A DNA stretch of 64,000 nucleotides from NCBI GenBank assembly GCA_030427205.1, contig JAUHXC010000009.1, positions 1 through 64,000 on the forward strand. Direction: 5' to 3'. Both the position numbers and the translations under genes were made by a program. Source of the stretch: a bacterium. GTDB taxonomy: Bacteria; Myxococcota_A; Bradymonadia; UBA7976; UBA1532. Under the pieces are notes generated by a model, which saw only the letters and a program-made list of their open reading frames with translations, did no database searches and had not been told where the DNA came from. Below, piece by piece: positions 1 to 9,995 of this stretch. How positions within the stretch are numbered: the first letter of the stretch is position 1; every line of letters begins with the position of its first letter.

Positions 1-125
1 CCTTTCGGCGTTTTGGTTCAAGCACTCCGAATAACCGAGGGGTACGGCCTCCTCTTCCATCTTGTCAGGGGCGCAAAGGCGCGAAACTACGCGGCTCGAT
101 CAGATGTAGATCGGGATATGCACCC

Positions 126-590
126 AAGTCAGTTCCCTCGCTGGTCCCATCGGCGGCGATCTGGGCGAGCGCTGTCCCAGACGGGGGTCCCGTCGACGGC
201 GTTCGCGATGAAGTCAGTTCGCTCGATGGTCCCGTCGGTGGCGATCCGGGCGAGCGCCGTTCCCGACGGGGGTCCCGTCGACGGCGTTCACGATGAAGTG
301 AGTTCGCTCGATGGTCGCTTCGGCGGCGATCTCGGCAAGCGCTGTCCCAGGCGGGGGTCCCGTCGGCGGCGTTCGTGATGACGGGAGTTCCCTCGGAGGT
401 TCCGCCGGCGGCGATCCGGGCGAGCGCTGTCCCAGGCGGGGGTCCCGTCGACGGCGTCCGCGATGAAGTGAGTTCGCTCGATGGCCCCGTCGGCGGCGAT
501 CCGGGCGAGCGCCGTCCCAGACGGGGGTCCCGTCGACGGCGTTCGCGATGAAGTGAGCTCGCTCGATGGTCCCGTCGGCGGCGATCTCGG
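126..590. repeat. 85-bp tandem repeat, about 5.4 copies
   Basis: The motif CTCGNTGGT...CCGTCGACGGCGTTCGCGATGAAGTNAGTTCG recurs with starts at 136, 221, 306, 391, 476 and 561, exactly 85 bp apart. Confidence 0.93.
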
Positions 591-867
591 CCGGCGCAGC
601 GCCCGGCGCGGTCATCGTCGTCATCGTGGGCACCACCGGCCCTCGCACTGCGCACAAGGGCGACCGAGCCGACATATTTTGTCATTCGAGGTGAACCGCG
701 ATTTGGTTGCGATCTCGCGCGGTTGTCGCCCCCCGGGCGTGACATGTGTGTCATAGGGCGAAGAAAGAGCTTGCGAAGTAGGGCATGTGCCGGCACAACG
801 GTCACACGGACACTACATCCCCCTGTAAACGGGCCGTTTACGACATTCCGAATCGGAGGTACGCGCC

Positions 868-1839
868 ATGGCGCTTCGCAATCTCTCGCAGTCGAGCCTG
901 ATCACGCTCACCCGCTACTACACCGATCCGCTGCGCGAACAGCTGCTCGGGTACCCGACGCTGGCCTGGGCGCCGGCGGTGCTCGACGCGATCCTCGACG
1001 ATCTGGTCGCGCTCGAGGACGACCCGCGGGCGCAGGCGGCCGCCGCTCGGGCCGAGGCCACCGCCGCCGACGGGCGCTTCGACAACCTCGCCCGGACCCT
1101 CTACTACCTGTGCAAGGCCTACGAGGCGCTGGCGCTGGCCGAGGGCGATACCGAGCGCGCCGGCCGGGCGATCATGCTCGGGCGCACGCTGCTGCCCGAC
1201 GGCCTGCACGTGGTCAAGTGGAGCTACCTCGAAGAGGCGGCCGAGGCCGATCGGATCGAGGGGCGCCTCAACGATGACGACCGGGCGTTGATGGGCGGCC
1301 TGCAGGTGTTCGGCACGACCCTCCTGGCGCTGGTGGCCGAGTGGCAAGCCGCGGCGCGCGAGCTGGGCGAGGCCGATCGCCGGCGCACCGACATCGAGGC
1401 CGACGTGGCCCAGAACCGCCTGCCGCAGATGAACCGGGTCCGCGGCCGCTGGATGGACACGATCCGCGCGATGCGGGCGGCGGCGGCGCTGCTCGCGCCG
1501 TCGGAGGTGGAGAACCTCTTCCGCAAGCTGAACGAGGCCGAGGCCCGCGCCGACGCCCGAGTCGCCGCGCGCCGCGCCGCCGGGGCCGCCGCGGCCGACG
1601 TGGACGAGGTGCTGCCGCTGGACGGCGCCGACGTGCGGGCGGGGGAGGACGCGGCGGCCGACGCGCCCGCCGAGGCCGCGCCTGCCGAGGTCGCGCCCGC
1701 CGAGGCCGCGCCTGCCGAGCAGCCCGCTGCGCCTGTCGAGCGGCCTGCCGAGCAGCCCGCGGCGCCCATCCCGGGCCCGCTGGCGGGCAACGCCAACGTG
1801 AACCTGCCCATCTTCGTGCCCGGCGACGAGCGCGGCTGA
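868..1839 (+). CDS. hypothetical protein with Ala/Pro/Glu-rich C-terminal tail
   Basis: ORF of 323 aa with GGAGGT-type RBS upstream; non-repetitive N-terminus MALRNLSQSSLITLTRYYTDPLREQLLGYP; low-complexity EAAPAEVAPAEAAPAEQPAAP tail. Confidence 0.75.
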   Translation: MALRNLSQSSLITLTRYYTDPLREQLLGYPTLAWAPAVLDAILDDLVALEDDPRAQAAAARAEATAADGRFDNLARTLYYLCKAYEALALAEGDTERAGRAIMLGRTLLPDGLHVVKWSYLEEAAEADRIEGRLNDDDRALMGGLQVFGTTLLALVAEWQAAARELGEADRRRTDIEADVAQNRLPQMNRVRGRWMDTIRAMRAAAALLAPSEVENLFRKLNEAEARADARVAARRAAGAAAADVDEVLPLDGADVRAGEDAAADAPAEAAPAEVAPAEAAPAEQPAAPVERPAEQPAAPIPGPLAGNANVNLPIFVPGDERG

Positions 1840-1868
1840 CCCGGTCGCCGCTGCGGTTGGCTCCGCCG

Positions 1869-1933
1869 CGCCACATAGCCCCGCCACACAGCCGCGCCAC
1901 ACAGCCGCGCCGCACAGCCCCGCCGCACAGCCG
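1869..1933. repeat. 13-bp tandem repeat (CGCCRCACAGCCS), 5 copies
   Basis: cgccacatagccc/cgccacacagccg/cgccacacagccg/cgccgcacagccc/cgccgcacagccg read directly. Confidence 0.92.
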
Positions 1934-2046
1934 CAGCCCACAGAATCAGCGCCGGCGAGCAGCGCCCCGAAAAGAGGGCGTCGCTCGTCGGCCAACTCCT
2001 CGATAGACCGCGCCCCCGAGAGGCGCTCTCACGAGGAGGACCCCCC

Positions 2047-2562
2047 ATGCGTATCATCGCCCCGCTCGGCCTGCTGGCCGCTCTCTGTCTCATCGCATCC
2101 ACCGCCCACGCCGAGGTGAACTGGCTTCAGCGGCAGTGTGATCCCACCATCGATGCCTTGCGTGCCATCCCGGGCAACGAAGGCATCGGCAACGACGCGG
2201 CCAAGGCCATCGCCCGGGAGGAGCTGCCCAAGCTGCCCGGCTTGGTTCGAAACGTGAAGCTGCAATGCGGGCAGTGGATCCAGTGCTCCGAGGGCTGCAA
2301 CCGCATGAAGGGCAAGGACTGTCGCCGGCTGAGGGGCAAGGAGAAGCGGCAGTGCAACAAGGAGAAGCGGCGCTGCCGGCGCGGCAAGTGCGACAAGTTC
2401 CTCGACCACGCGCAGTGCAGGTCGAAGCGCGGCGCGCTGTGGCGCTCGATCAAGCGCATGTCGCCGCCCGCGCCGACGAGCCCGTTTTTCGTCAACTGGC
2501 GCCAGAAGGTGCAGAAGATCTACGACAAGTGCCGGGTGATCTACTCCAACCGCGGGGTGTGA
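2047..2562 (+). CDS. small secreted Cys/Lys-rich hypothetical protein
   Basis: Signal peptide MRIIAPLGLLAALCLIASTAHA; CxxCxxGCNRMKGKDCRRLRGKEKRQCNKEKRRC segment; RBS aggagga. Confidence 0.8.
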   Translation: MRIIAPLGLLAALCLIASTAHAEVNWLQRQCDPTIDALRAIPGNEGIGNDAAKAIAREELPKLPGLVRNVKLQCGQWIQCSEGCNRMKGKDCRRLRGKEKRQCNKEKRRCRRGKCDKFLDHAQCRSKRGALWRSIKRMSPPAPTSPFFVNWRQKVQKIYDKCRVIYSNRGV

Positions 2563-2705
2563 GCGGCGCGCCCCGCCAGCGGTGCCCGTCTACGATGTTC
2601 GCTACGGGCCAGCGCCTGATACGCTCGTCGACCTGCGACCGACCCGAGATCGACCCGAGGCCGACCCGCGGGTGAGCGCCCGGGCGACGCAGCGGAGGGT
2701 GAATC

Positions 2706-4109
2706 ATGCGCGAGGGGAGCAAGGCGAGCGTCGTGGCCGACGAGCCGCTCGAGCGCGGGCAGGCGGCCGGCGAGTCCAAGATGGAGAGCCTGGCCCGGGC
2801 GGGGCGCGCGGGGCTGGCCGACGAGCTGCAGGGCGCCACGGCCGAGCCGCCGCTGACCGCCGAGACCGAGCAGAGCCGCGAGCTTGCGGGGGCGTGGGGC
2901 GCGCTGTGGGGTGAGACGCTGTATGTCTCGGGCGACAAGGCGACCCGGGGCGGTGTCGTACGCGAGATCCTGGACCGCAAGGGCCAGTGGTCGGCCCTCG
3001 ACGACCTCGACTTGAACGGCGATCGCGCTGAGCGGCTGGGCGACGCGGCGATCGAGGCGGGGTTGTTGCAGAAGCGGGAGACGGCGGATCTGCGGCTCGG
3101 TGAGCCGGTCAACCGGGCCGAGGCGGTGACCATCGTCTCCCGCGCGTTCGGCTTGCCGACGCTGCCAGCGGCGCAGACCCGCCGGGTCTTCCCCGACCTG
3201 CCGGTGAGCCATTGGGCGGCCGAGGCGGTCTACGGCGCGGTGTCGGCGGGGGCGGTGACCGGCGTCGACGGTCGCTTCGATCCGGGCGGCCAGCTGCTCG
3301 ACGCTCACCTCGACGCCTTCTTGGACAAGGCCGTCAATCCGCCCGGTCCCGGCGCGGCGGTCTTCGATCCGACGGTCGAGGGCATGCAGCGGGCCGAGCT
3401 GTACGGGTCGGCCTCGACCGCGACCAGCGCGGGTGCGCCGAACAGCTTCGATCGGGCGGGGCTGATCGCCGACGGGTCGATCATGGATCGTGGCGCGGCC
3501 CGGACGGACGACGAGCGGGTCGCCGCGGCGAACTCGGTGGTGGATCACCTGGGGGCCGGCGAGGAGGATCACGGGCGGTACCGCCCGCTGAAGGACGCGG
3601 CGGGCAATATCGAGGCGACCTACTGCAACGTCTACGCCCACGACTATGCCTTCTTGATGGGCGCGTACGTGCCCCGCGTGTGGTGGCGCGGGCAGGCGCT
3701 GGACGACGCGCAGGCGGGCAACCCCGTCGAGGCGGCGTACGACGATACGGTCGGGGAGATGACCGCGAACATGCTCGAGGACTGGTTCCGCGCGTACGGC
3801 GCGCAGTTCGGCTGGGGCTACGTCGGTGACCCGCAGGACCCGCAGGCGCTGACCACCGCGCAGACGGAGGCGAACAAGGGCCGGGTGGTGATCCTGGTGG
3901 GCGACAGAGACTCCGAGGCCAGCGGCCACATCACGGCCATCGTGCCCGAGACCTCGGGCACGCCTGCTGAGCGCGACGCGCAGGGCCTGGTCGTCCTGCC
4001 GGTGCAGTCGGAGAGCGGCGGTGATCCCCGAACCCGGACGAATACGAGCCGGTGGTTCGAGGAGCGCTGGAAGTATCCCGGCGAGCTGTCGATCTGGGTC
4101 CACGGCTGA
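2706..4109 (+). CDS. SLH-like domains plus papain-like/CHAP-type C-terminal domain protein
   Basis: FPDLPVSHWAAEAVYGAVSAGAVTGVDGRFDPGG is SLH-like; C-terminal CNVYAHDYAF ... SGHITAIVPE resembles a Cys/His amidase arrangement. Confidence 0.65.
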   Translation: MREGSKASVVADEPLERGQAAGESKMESLARAGRAGLADELQGATAEPPLTAETEQSRELAGAWGALWGETLYVSGDKATRGGVVREILDRKGQWSALDDLDLNGDRAERLGDAAIEAGLLQKRETADLRLGEPVNRAEAVTIVSRAFGLPTLPAAQTRRVFPDLPVSHWAAEAVYGAVSAGAVTGVDGRFDPGGQLLDAHLDAFLDKAVNPPGPGAAVFDPTVEGMQRAELYGSASTATSAGAPNSFDRAGLIADGSIMDRGAARTDDERVAAANSVVDHLGAGEEDHGRYRPLKDAAGNIEATYCNVYAHDYAFLMGAYVPRVWWRGQALDDAQAGNPVEAAYDDTVGEMTANMLEDWFRAYGAQFGWGYVGDPQDPQALTTAQTEANKGRVVILVGDRDSEASGHITAIVPETSGTPAERDAQGLVVLPVQSESGGDPRTRTNTSRWFEERWKYPGELSIWVHG

Positions 4110-4130
4110 CGCAGCGTGCGCCGTCGCGTA

Positions 4131-4601
4131 TCACCCGGGCGTGGGCGGCAGCTGGATCGCCACCACGGCGGGCTCGACGCCGAGCCACTCGGCGATCTGT
4201 TCGGCCGAGTGGCCCTCGGCGTGCATCTGCCGGCACCACTCGACGTCGACGAGCGGCTGGGGATCGGGCCGCTTGCCCGGTCGGCGGCTCTCTTCACCGG
4301 CGGCGCGCAGGCGGCGCCAGACGGTGGCTTCGGAGAGGTCGGTCGCGTCGCCGATGGCCCGATAGCTGTGGCCGGCGCGATACATCGCGATCATGATGTC
4401 GATGGCCGGCTCGGGGCCGATGCGCCCCTTCGGGCAGCCCGGGCGCCGCATCTTCACGCCGGCCTTGATCAGGTGCCGGCGGATGGTGCCCGACGAGACC
4501 CGGCGGCGCGAGGTCACCTGCTCGGCGACGTCTTCCAGGTTGAGGCCGCTGAGGTACAGCCGGGCCGCTTCTTCGATGTCGAACCTCGGTCGCCGGGCCA
4601 T
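4131..4601 (-). CDS. multi-HTH recombinase/invertase-like DNA-binding protein
   Basis: MARRPRFDIEEAARLYLSGLNLEDVAEQVTSRRRVSSGTIRRHLIKAG ... YRAIGDATDLSEATVWRRLRAAG ... SAEQIAEWLGVEPAVVAIQL: three successive HTH-like segments. Confidence 0.7.
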   Translation of the reverse strand: MARRPRFDIEEAARLYLSGLNLEDVAEQVTSRRRVSSGTIRRHLIKAGVKMRRPGCPKGRIGPEPAIDIMIAMYRAGHSYRAIGDATDLSEATVWRRLRAAGEESRRPGKRPDPQPLVDVEWCRQMHAEGHSAEQIAEWLGVEPAVVAIQLPPTPG

Positions 4602-4686
4602 GGGCGCCCTCCTGTCTGCTGCTCCGCGCTCCTCGTATCACATGCGCGGGGGGCGGCGCGACGGTGGGCCGCGCGGTCGATGGCGA

Positions 4687-5583
4687 TCAGCCGCGCGGCG
4701 GCCGCGGGAAGAGCGCCGGCGTGCGGTCGCGCCAGGCGGTATAGGCCGGCTCGTCGCCCCAGCGGTCGTCGGCCCGCTTCTCGAGCAGGGGGATCCCGCT
4801 CACCCGGGTCAACAGCAGGTAGACGAGGAGCGGCGAGATGAGGGTGACGTATTGCCAGCCGCGCAGGACGTCGGCGGCGAGCAGGGCGATACCGACCCAC
4901 AGCACGATCTCGCCGAAGTAGTTGGGGTGGCGGGACCATGCCCAGAGGCCCTCGGTGATGAATCGGCCGGGGCTGCGGGCGCGGTGGCGTCGCTTCTGGG
5001 CGTCGGCGATGACTTCGATAGCGAAGCCGAAGGCGAAGACGGCGAGGCCGATCCAGGCGAGCGGGCCGGGCGCGGCGGCGGGCGCGGTGATGCCGGCGAG
5101 CGCGGCGGCGGCGGTGAGGCTGACCCAGAGGCCCTGCAGCGTCCAGGCGACGAGGAAGCGCGGGCCGTTGGGTTTGATCGCGTCGAAGCGGCCGTCGCCG
5201 CCGTCGGCGTGCACGCGCATGAAGAGGAAGGTGCCCAGGCGGATGGCCCAGACGCAGACCGCGCCGGCGAGCAGCGCGCCGTGCAGCGTGATGCCGGCCG
5301 ACCAGAGCGCCAGGCCGATGACCGTCAGGTAGGTCAGGCTGCCGGTGAGGTCGTAGAAGCGCTCGGTCTGGGCGATGAAGGCCGGCACGAAGGCGATCCA
5401 CTGCATGGCGAACGCGACGGCGACACAGACCACCGGGGTGGGCCAGCCGAACGTGGTGGCGGCGCCCTGTCCGCCGGCCCAGGCGACGGCGAGGCCGATG
5501 GCCACGGCCACGGCGACCACGGCGGCGGCGACGGCGGGCCTGCGGCGGGGCGATCCGTCGCTCATGGGGGGCTCCTCGGCCAT
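4687..5583 (-). CDS. DUF1295 / steroid 5-alpha-reductase-like membrane protein
   Basis: Multi-TM; SRHPNYFGEIVLWVGIALLA ... SGIPLLEKRADDRWGDEPAYTAWRDRTPALFP is characteristic of the family. Confidence 0.9.
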   Translation of the reverse strand: MAEEPPMSDGSPRRRPAVAAAVVAVAVAIGLAVAWAGGQGAATTFGWPTPVVCVAVAFAMQWIAFVPAFIAQTERFYDLTGSLTYLTVIGLALWSAGITLHGALLAGAVCVWAIRLGTFLFMRVHADGGDGRFDAIKPNGPRFLVAWTLQGLWVSLTAAAALAGITAPAAAPGPLAWIGLAVFAFGFAIEVIADAQKRRHRARSPGRFITEGLWAWSRHPNYFGEIVLWVGIALLAADVLRGWQYVTLISPLLVYLLLTRVSGIPLLEKRADDRWGDEPAYTAWRDRTPALFPRPPRG

Positions 5584-5623
5584 GTGCTCGGGGGGTCTGC
5601 TGCCGATGGTGCGCGGCGTCGGC

Positions 5624-6649
5624 TCAGAGCCAGCGGCGGCGCTTCTTGCGGCGGGCCTTCTCGATGCGGTGGCGCTGCTGCTCGCGCTCGAGCAGGCTGG
5701 GGTAGTCGGGCACGCCCTGGCTGCGATCGCGGGCGGGCATCACTGAGCGGTCGCTGGCTTCACGGGCGAACAGCTCGACCACCTCGCGGTCGATGCCGGC
5801 CCGCAGCGCCTGGCCGCCGAGCTTGCGGGCGGCGTCGTAGCTGATGCCGCCGCGGCGCAGGACGTCTTGGAAGCTGCGCAGCAGCATCGGCAGGGTGAAG
5901 CCGTGCTCGGCGTGCAGCGCGGTGCCCAAGCGGCCGATGGTCTCGGGCAGCAGCCGGCCGTCTTCGTAGAGCACCAGCGCCGCCTGGAAGTAGTTGTAGA
6001 CCGGCACCACCCGCGGGCCGTAGGCCTCGAAGCGGATGGGCGGCGACTTGCGGTCGAGGTGGATGATGACCCGGCGCACCGGATCGCAGGGCTCGAGGCG
6101 GTCGAGCGCGCCGTAGATGGCCTCCCGCTGGTCGGGGTAGACCCCGGCGGTGTCGAGCACCCGCTCGAGCACGTCGGGCGGCACCCGCTCGGCGAGCAGG
6201 TCGGCGTAGAGGCTGTAGACGAAGGCGTCGCGCTCGGCGTCGTCGCCGAAGAGGGTCTCCTCGGCGGCGAGCGGGGCCTTGGTGCGGGCGTCGAGCAGGG
6301 CGGGCAGCTTGTAGCCGATCTGCTCCTTGACCGCCCGGAAGCGCCCGCGCAGCAGGTTGCCCAGGTTGTCCTTGAGGATGAACCCGTCGTAGTGGATGCC
6401 GTCGAGGGCCAGCTTCTCGGAGAGCACGCCGCGCATCTGCCGCGGGCTGCCGCTGATGAAGAAGACCTGGGCCCGCCCGCCGGAGTCGCCGCGCAGCGCG
6501 CGCAAGAGCTCGGCGCTGCCGGGCACGTTGGCCTTGTCGGCGGGGCGCTGCATCGCGGTGCGCAGCAGGTCGCGCAGGCTGTCGAACTCGGTGGCGAGGT
6601 AGGTCTTGTCGAGATCCCAGCGGAAGATGTGCGGCTTCGCGGTCGCCAT
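5624..6649 (-). CDS. App1-like phosphatase domain protein (DUF2183-type)
   Basis: RWDLDKTYLATEFDSLRDLLRTAMQRPADKANVPGSAELLRALR ... FFISGSPRQMRGVLSEKLALDGIHYDGFILKD (HAD-like). Confidence 0.8.
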   Translation of the reverse strand: MATAKPHIFRWDLDKTYLATEFDSLRDLLRTAMQRPADKANVPGSAELLRALRGDSGGRAQVFFISGSPRQMRGVLSEKLALDGIHYDGFILKDNLGNLLRGRFRAVKEQIGYKLPALLDARTKAPLAAEETLFGDDAERDAFVYSLYADLLAERVPPDVLERVLDTAGVYPDQREAIYGALDRLEPCDPVRRVIIHLDRKSPPIRFEAYGPRVVPVYNYFQAALVLYEDGRLLPETIGRLGTALHAEHGFTLPMLLRSFQDVLRRGGISYDAARKLGGQALRAGIDREVVELFAREASDRSVMPARDRSQGVPDYPSLLEREQQRHRIEKARRKKRRRWL

Positions 6650-7680
6650 CAGTCGGCATCACCGAGGGCCGTGGCGAGCCGCTCGCCCATCTCGCGGCAC
6701 AGGTCGCTCTCGACGGCGCGGTGGGCGACCTTGATCGCGTTGCCCAGCGCCCGGTCGTTGCTGCGGCCGTGGGCCTTGATGAAGAGGTGGTCGAAGCCGA
6801 GGATCGGCGCCCCGCCGTATTGCTTCCAGTCGGTGAGCTGCTTGAGCTGCACGATGCCGCCGCGCAGCAGGCCGAGGCCGATGCGCCAGACGAGCTTGCT
6901 GCGGTAGGCGTAGCGCGCGAGGTCGACGACGGTCTCGCTGATGCCTTCGAGCATCTTGAGCACGACGTTGCCGGTGAAGCCGTCGGTGACGACCACATCG
7001 GCCTTGCCCCGGGGCAGGTCGACCCCTTCGACGTTGCCGACGAAGTTGAGGTGCGTATCGGCCGCGAGGCGCCGATGGGCCTCGACGATGGCCGGCGAGC
7101 CCTTGAAAGGCTCTTCCCCGTTGCTGAGCAGGGCCACCCGCGGGCGCGGGTTCTTCGAGATGCGGGCGGCGTAGGCCGCGCCCATGTGGGCGAAGGCGAC
7201 GAGGGTGTCGGCGTCGGCGTCGAGGGTGGCGCCGACGTCGAGCATCAGCGCGAAGGGGTCGTCATTGGATCCGCGGCGGCGCTCGGTGGGGTAGACGGCG
7301 GCCAGGGCGGTGCGGTTGACGCCGGGCAGGCGCTCGAAGGTGCGGGCGCAGGCGAGGATCGAGGCGCCGGTATTGCCCGCGCTGACCAGCGCGTCGGCCC
7401 GCCCGTCGGCCACCAGCCGCGCGCCGACGAGGATCGAGGCCTCGGGCTTGGCGTCGAGGGCCTTGCGCGGGGACTCGGCCATGTCGACGACCTGATCGGT
7501 GTGCACGATCGAGAGGAAGGCCGCGTCGTAGCGGGTCCGGCGCAGGGCCGACTCGATCTGGTGCTGGTCGCCGACGACGACGACCGCCGCCTTGCGCTCC
7601 AGTGAGATGCGCGCGGCGGCCCGCACGGCCGGGGCCGCGCCGTGGTCTCCGCCCATCGCGTCGAGTGCAATCGTGGCCAT
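6649..7680 (-). CDS. plsX: phosphate acyltransferase PlsX
   Basis: MATIALDAMGGDHGAAPAV ... VSAGNTGA ... DVVVTDGFTGNVVLKMLEG ... YGGAPILGFDHLFIKAHGRSNDRALGNAI. Confidence 0.97.
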   Translation of the reverse strand: MATIALDAMGGDHGAAPAVRAAARISLERKAAVVVVGDQHQIESALRRTRYDAAFLSIVHTDQVVDMAESPRKALDAKPEASILVGARLVADGRADALVSAGNTGASILACARTFERLPGVNRTALAAVYPTERRRGSNDDPFALMLDVGATLDADADTLVAFAHMGAAYAARISKNPRPRVALLSNGEEPFKGSPAIVEAHRRLAADTHLNFVGNVEGVDLPRGKADVVVTDGFTGNVVLKMLEGISETVVDLARYAYRSKLVWRIGLGLLRGGIVQLKQLTDWKQYGGAPILGFDHLFIKAHGRSNDRALGNAIKVAHRAVESDLCREMGERLATALGDAD

Positions 7681-7689
7681 GGCATTGTT

Positions 7690-9519
7690 CTACTCGCCCG
7701 GAGGGCCGCCGTCTACCGTCGCCCAGACGACGACGTCGCCCGGCGGGATGCTGACCTCGCCCACATCGCCCAGCGCGGGGGCCGCGGGGTCGAAGATGTT
7801 CGCCGCGCCGGCGAGGTCGGGGGCCAGATCGAGCGGGTCGGTCCACGGGATCGGGGCGTCGGACCAGTTGAAGATCGCCAGCCGGTCGGCGGCGCGCCAC
7901 GCGCGGGGCGCCGGGGGAGGTGAATCGGCGCCGTCGAACCAGCTGCCGGGCAGGGGGCGCATCGCGGCGGCGGCGGGTCGATCCTGCCAGCGTGCGGTCA
8001 GCGCCTCGGTGATGTCGGCCGCGTCGGCCGAGTCGGCATCGGGCAGCGCGCCGCGACCGGCGACCCACGCCAGGGCCAGCCGCTGTCTGATCGCGCCGTC
8101 GTCGGGGTCGGCCGTCGCCTCGACCGCCGCCGCGTCGAAGGGCCCCAGCCGGCTCCACAGGGCCATCTGGCGGGCCATGCGCGCCGGCGGACCCGGGTCG
8201 AGCGTCACCAGCGGCGAGAGCCCCTGTTCGCTCGGCGCGCGCGGGCCGCCGGTGACGATCGTGGGGCTGGGTCGCCCGGCGCCGAGCGCCGAGAGCAGGG
8301 CGCGCAGATCGTCGGCTGGCACGTGGTCGACGCCCGTCAGGCGGACTTCGAAGCCGGCCTCGGCCAGCGCGAGCCGGATGCGGGCCAGGTGCTCGCGCAC
8401 GGCGGGCACGCGGGGATCGAGCCGTGGGCAGTCGTCGGCGCAGTCGGCGTCGAGCCAGTCGGGGTGCTCGATCAGCAGCGGCGCGGCCGGGGGCAGCGTC
8501 AGCGCGGGCCAGTCGACGCCGACGGTGGCCGGGGCCAGGGCCGCGGCCAGCTCGGCCACGGCGTCGCGGGGGGTCCACGCGCTGCGGTCGGCGGCCCAGT
8601 CGCCGCGCAGCCAGAGGTGGCCGGCGCCGCCGAGGGCCGCGACGCGCTGCCCGGCGGCGGCGAGCGCCTCGGGGTCGTCGGGGTCGACGGTGATCCCGGT
8701 CGACAGATGGGCCGTCGCGGGCGGGGCGTCGAGGCGGGCCCGCTGGCCGAAGGCGTCGAGCGTCAAGGTCGCCGAGGCGCCGGCGCAGATGGCCCAGGGC
8801 GCCGAGAGCCAGGTCTCGCCTTGCCCCGACAGCGGCCCGGGCAGCGTGGCGCGCAGCTCGCCGGCGCCGTCGCCCGCGTCGCGCACCGTGGTCGACAGCG
8901 GGCGGCGCGGATCGAGGCCGCCGAAGACGAAGGCGCGCCCGAGCTGGGCCAGCAGCCGGGGCGCGGGGCCGTGGCGTTCGACGTCGCGCCAGCCCTGCAC
9001 GCCGTCGGGGGTCGTCGTCCAGCGCCCCAGGCCGGTGAACGCGGCGTCGGGCCCGCCGAGCGCCCAGACGTCGACGGCGTCGAGCGGGTCGCCGCGGCCG
9101 AACGAGAGGGCGGTGGTGCCCAGCAGGCAGTCGCCGTCGGGCACGAGGTCGAGGGTCACGTCGGGCGCGCGCGCATGGCCGCTGTACGAGACGGTGAGGC
9201 CGCCGTCCCGCGGGCTCCAGACGACGACGGTCCAGTCGGACGGGCGCACGGCCTCGTCGAGGTGCACCACCGGCCCGAAGCCGTCCAGCGTGACCCGGGC
9301 CGGGCCCGCCGGTCGGGCGATGATGCGCAGGTGGGCCCGATCGGGGCAGCGGTTGATGATGAAGCCGGCGCTGCGCAGCTGCTCGTCGTCGCATTCGCCG
9401 GTGGGCAGCGGCGGCGACGCGTCGGGCAGGGCCGAGTCGGGCAGGTGGTCGCCGTCGAACGCGCAGGCCGTCGCGAGCAGGCCGAGCGCGATCAGGCCAG
9501 GGCGCGCGCAGGCGGTCAA
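7690..9519 (-). CDS. secreted lipoprotein, divergent glycosidase-like (TIM-barrel plus C-terminal beta-sandwich suspected)
   Basis: Lipobox LLATACAF; TVGVDWPAL / AAAVEATADPDDG / RLAIFNWSDAPIPWTDPLDL resemble GH27/36-type segments; family is inference only. Confidence 0.55.
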   Translation of the reverse strand: MTACARPGLIALGLLATACAFDGDHLPDSALPDASPPLPTGECDDEQLRSAGFIINRCPDRAHLRIIARPAGPARVTLDGFGPVVHLDEAVRPSDWTVVVWSPRDGGLTVSYSGHARAPDVTLDLVPDGDCLLGTTALSFGRGDPLDAVDVWALGGPDAAFTGLGRWTTTPDGVQGWRDVERHGPAPRLLAQLGRAFVFGGLDPRRPLSTTVRDAGDGAGELRATLPGPLSGQGETWLSAPWAICAGASATLTLDAFGQRARLDAPPATAHLSTGITVDPDDPEALAAAGQRVAALGGAGHLWLRGDWAADRSAWTPRDAVAELAAALAPATVGVDWPALTLPPAAPLLIEHPDWLDADCADDCPRLDPRVPAVREHLARIRLALAEAGFEVRLTGVDHVPADDLRALLSALGAGRPSPTIVTGGPRAPSEQGLSPLVTLDPGPPARMARQMALWSRLGPFDAAAVEATADPDDGAIRQRLALAWVAGRGALPDADSADAADITEALTARWQDRPAAAAMRPLPGSWFDGADSPPPAPRAWRAADRLAIFNWSDAPIPWTDPLDLAPDLAGAANIFDPAAPALGDVGEVSIPPGDVVVWATVDGGPPGE

Positions 9520-9953
9520 GGCGTCAGCCCGTTGAGCCGGCGTACATGGGCCGCTGCGCTGCGGATCTGCGCGGCGGTGAGTCGCTTGGCGTGCGGCGGC
9601 ATGGCGCCGCGGCCGGTGCGGATCAGCGCCTCGATCTCGGCGGTGGACATGGCGGCGACCGTCGGGCTGGCGAGCGGCGGGATCGGGCCGATGCGGGCGG
9701 CGAGCTGGCCGTCGCCTTCACCGTCGGCGTGACAGCGAGCGCAGGCCATCTGGTAGACCCGAGCGTCCGCTTCGGAGGAGGCCGCGGCAGGGGTAGGGGC
9801 GGAGGTGGAGGCGGCCTCCGTCGGGGCTGAACCGGAGCGCTCGCCGCGACAGCCGACGGCCGCGACCAGCGCGGCGGCGAGCGTCAGCGCCAGGGCAGGG
9901 GAGGCAGGCCGCCGGCCCCGCCGTGAACCTCGGGCATAGATGGTGGTCGACAT
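9516..9953 (-). CDS. c-type cytochrome (single CxxCH)
   Basis: MACARCHADGEGDG ... IRTGRGAMPPHAKRLTAAQIRSAAAHVRRL; lipoprotein-like signal; stop overlaps the start of the 7690-9519 gene by 4 bp. Confidence 0.88.
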   Translation of the reverse strand: MSTTIYARGSRRGRRPASPALALTLAAALVAAVGCRGERSGSAPTEAASTSAPTPAAASSEADARVYQMACARCHADGEGDGQLAARIGPIPPLASPTVAAMSTAEIEALIRTGRGAMPPHAKRLTAAQIRSAAAHVRRLNGLTP

Positions 9954-9995
9954 GGCGATTGTGCAGTGTAGCATGTCGCCGGTGGAGGCTGACTC

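Noticed and set aside
7262-9394. 710-aa Arg/Pro-rich - strand ORF
   Set aside because: Out-of-frame with the lipoprotein gene 7690-9519 and plsX.
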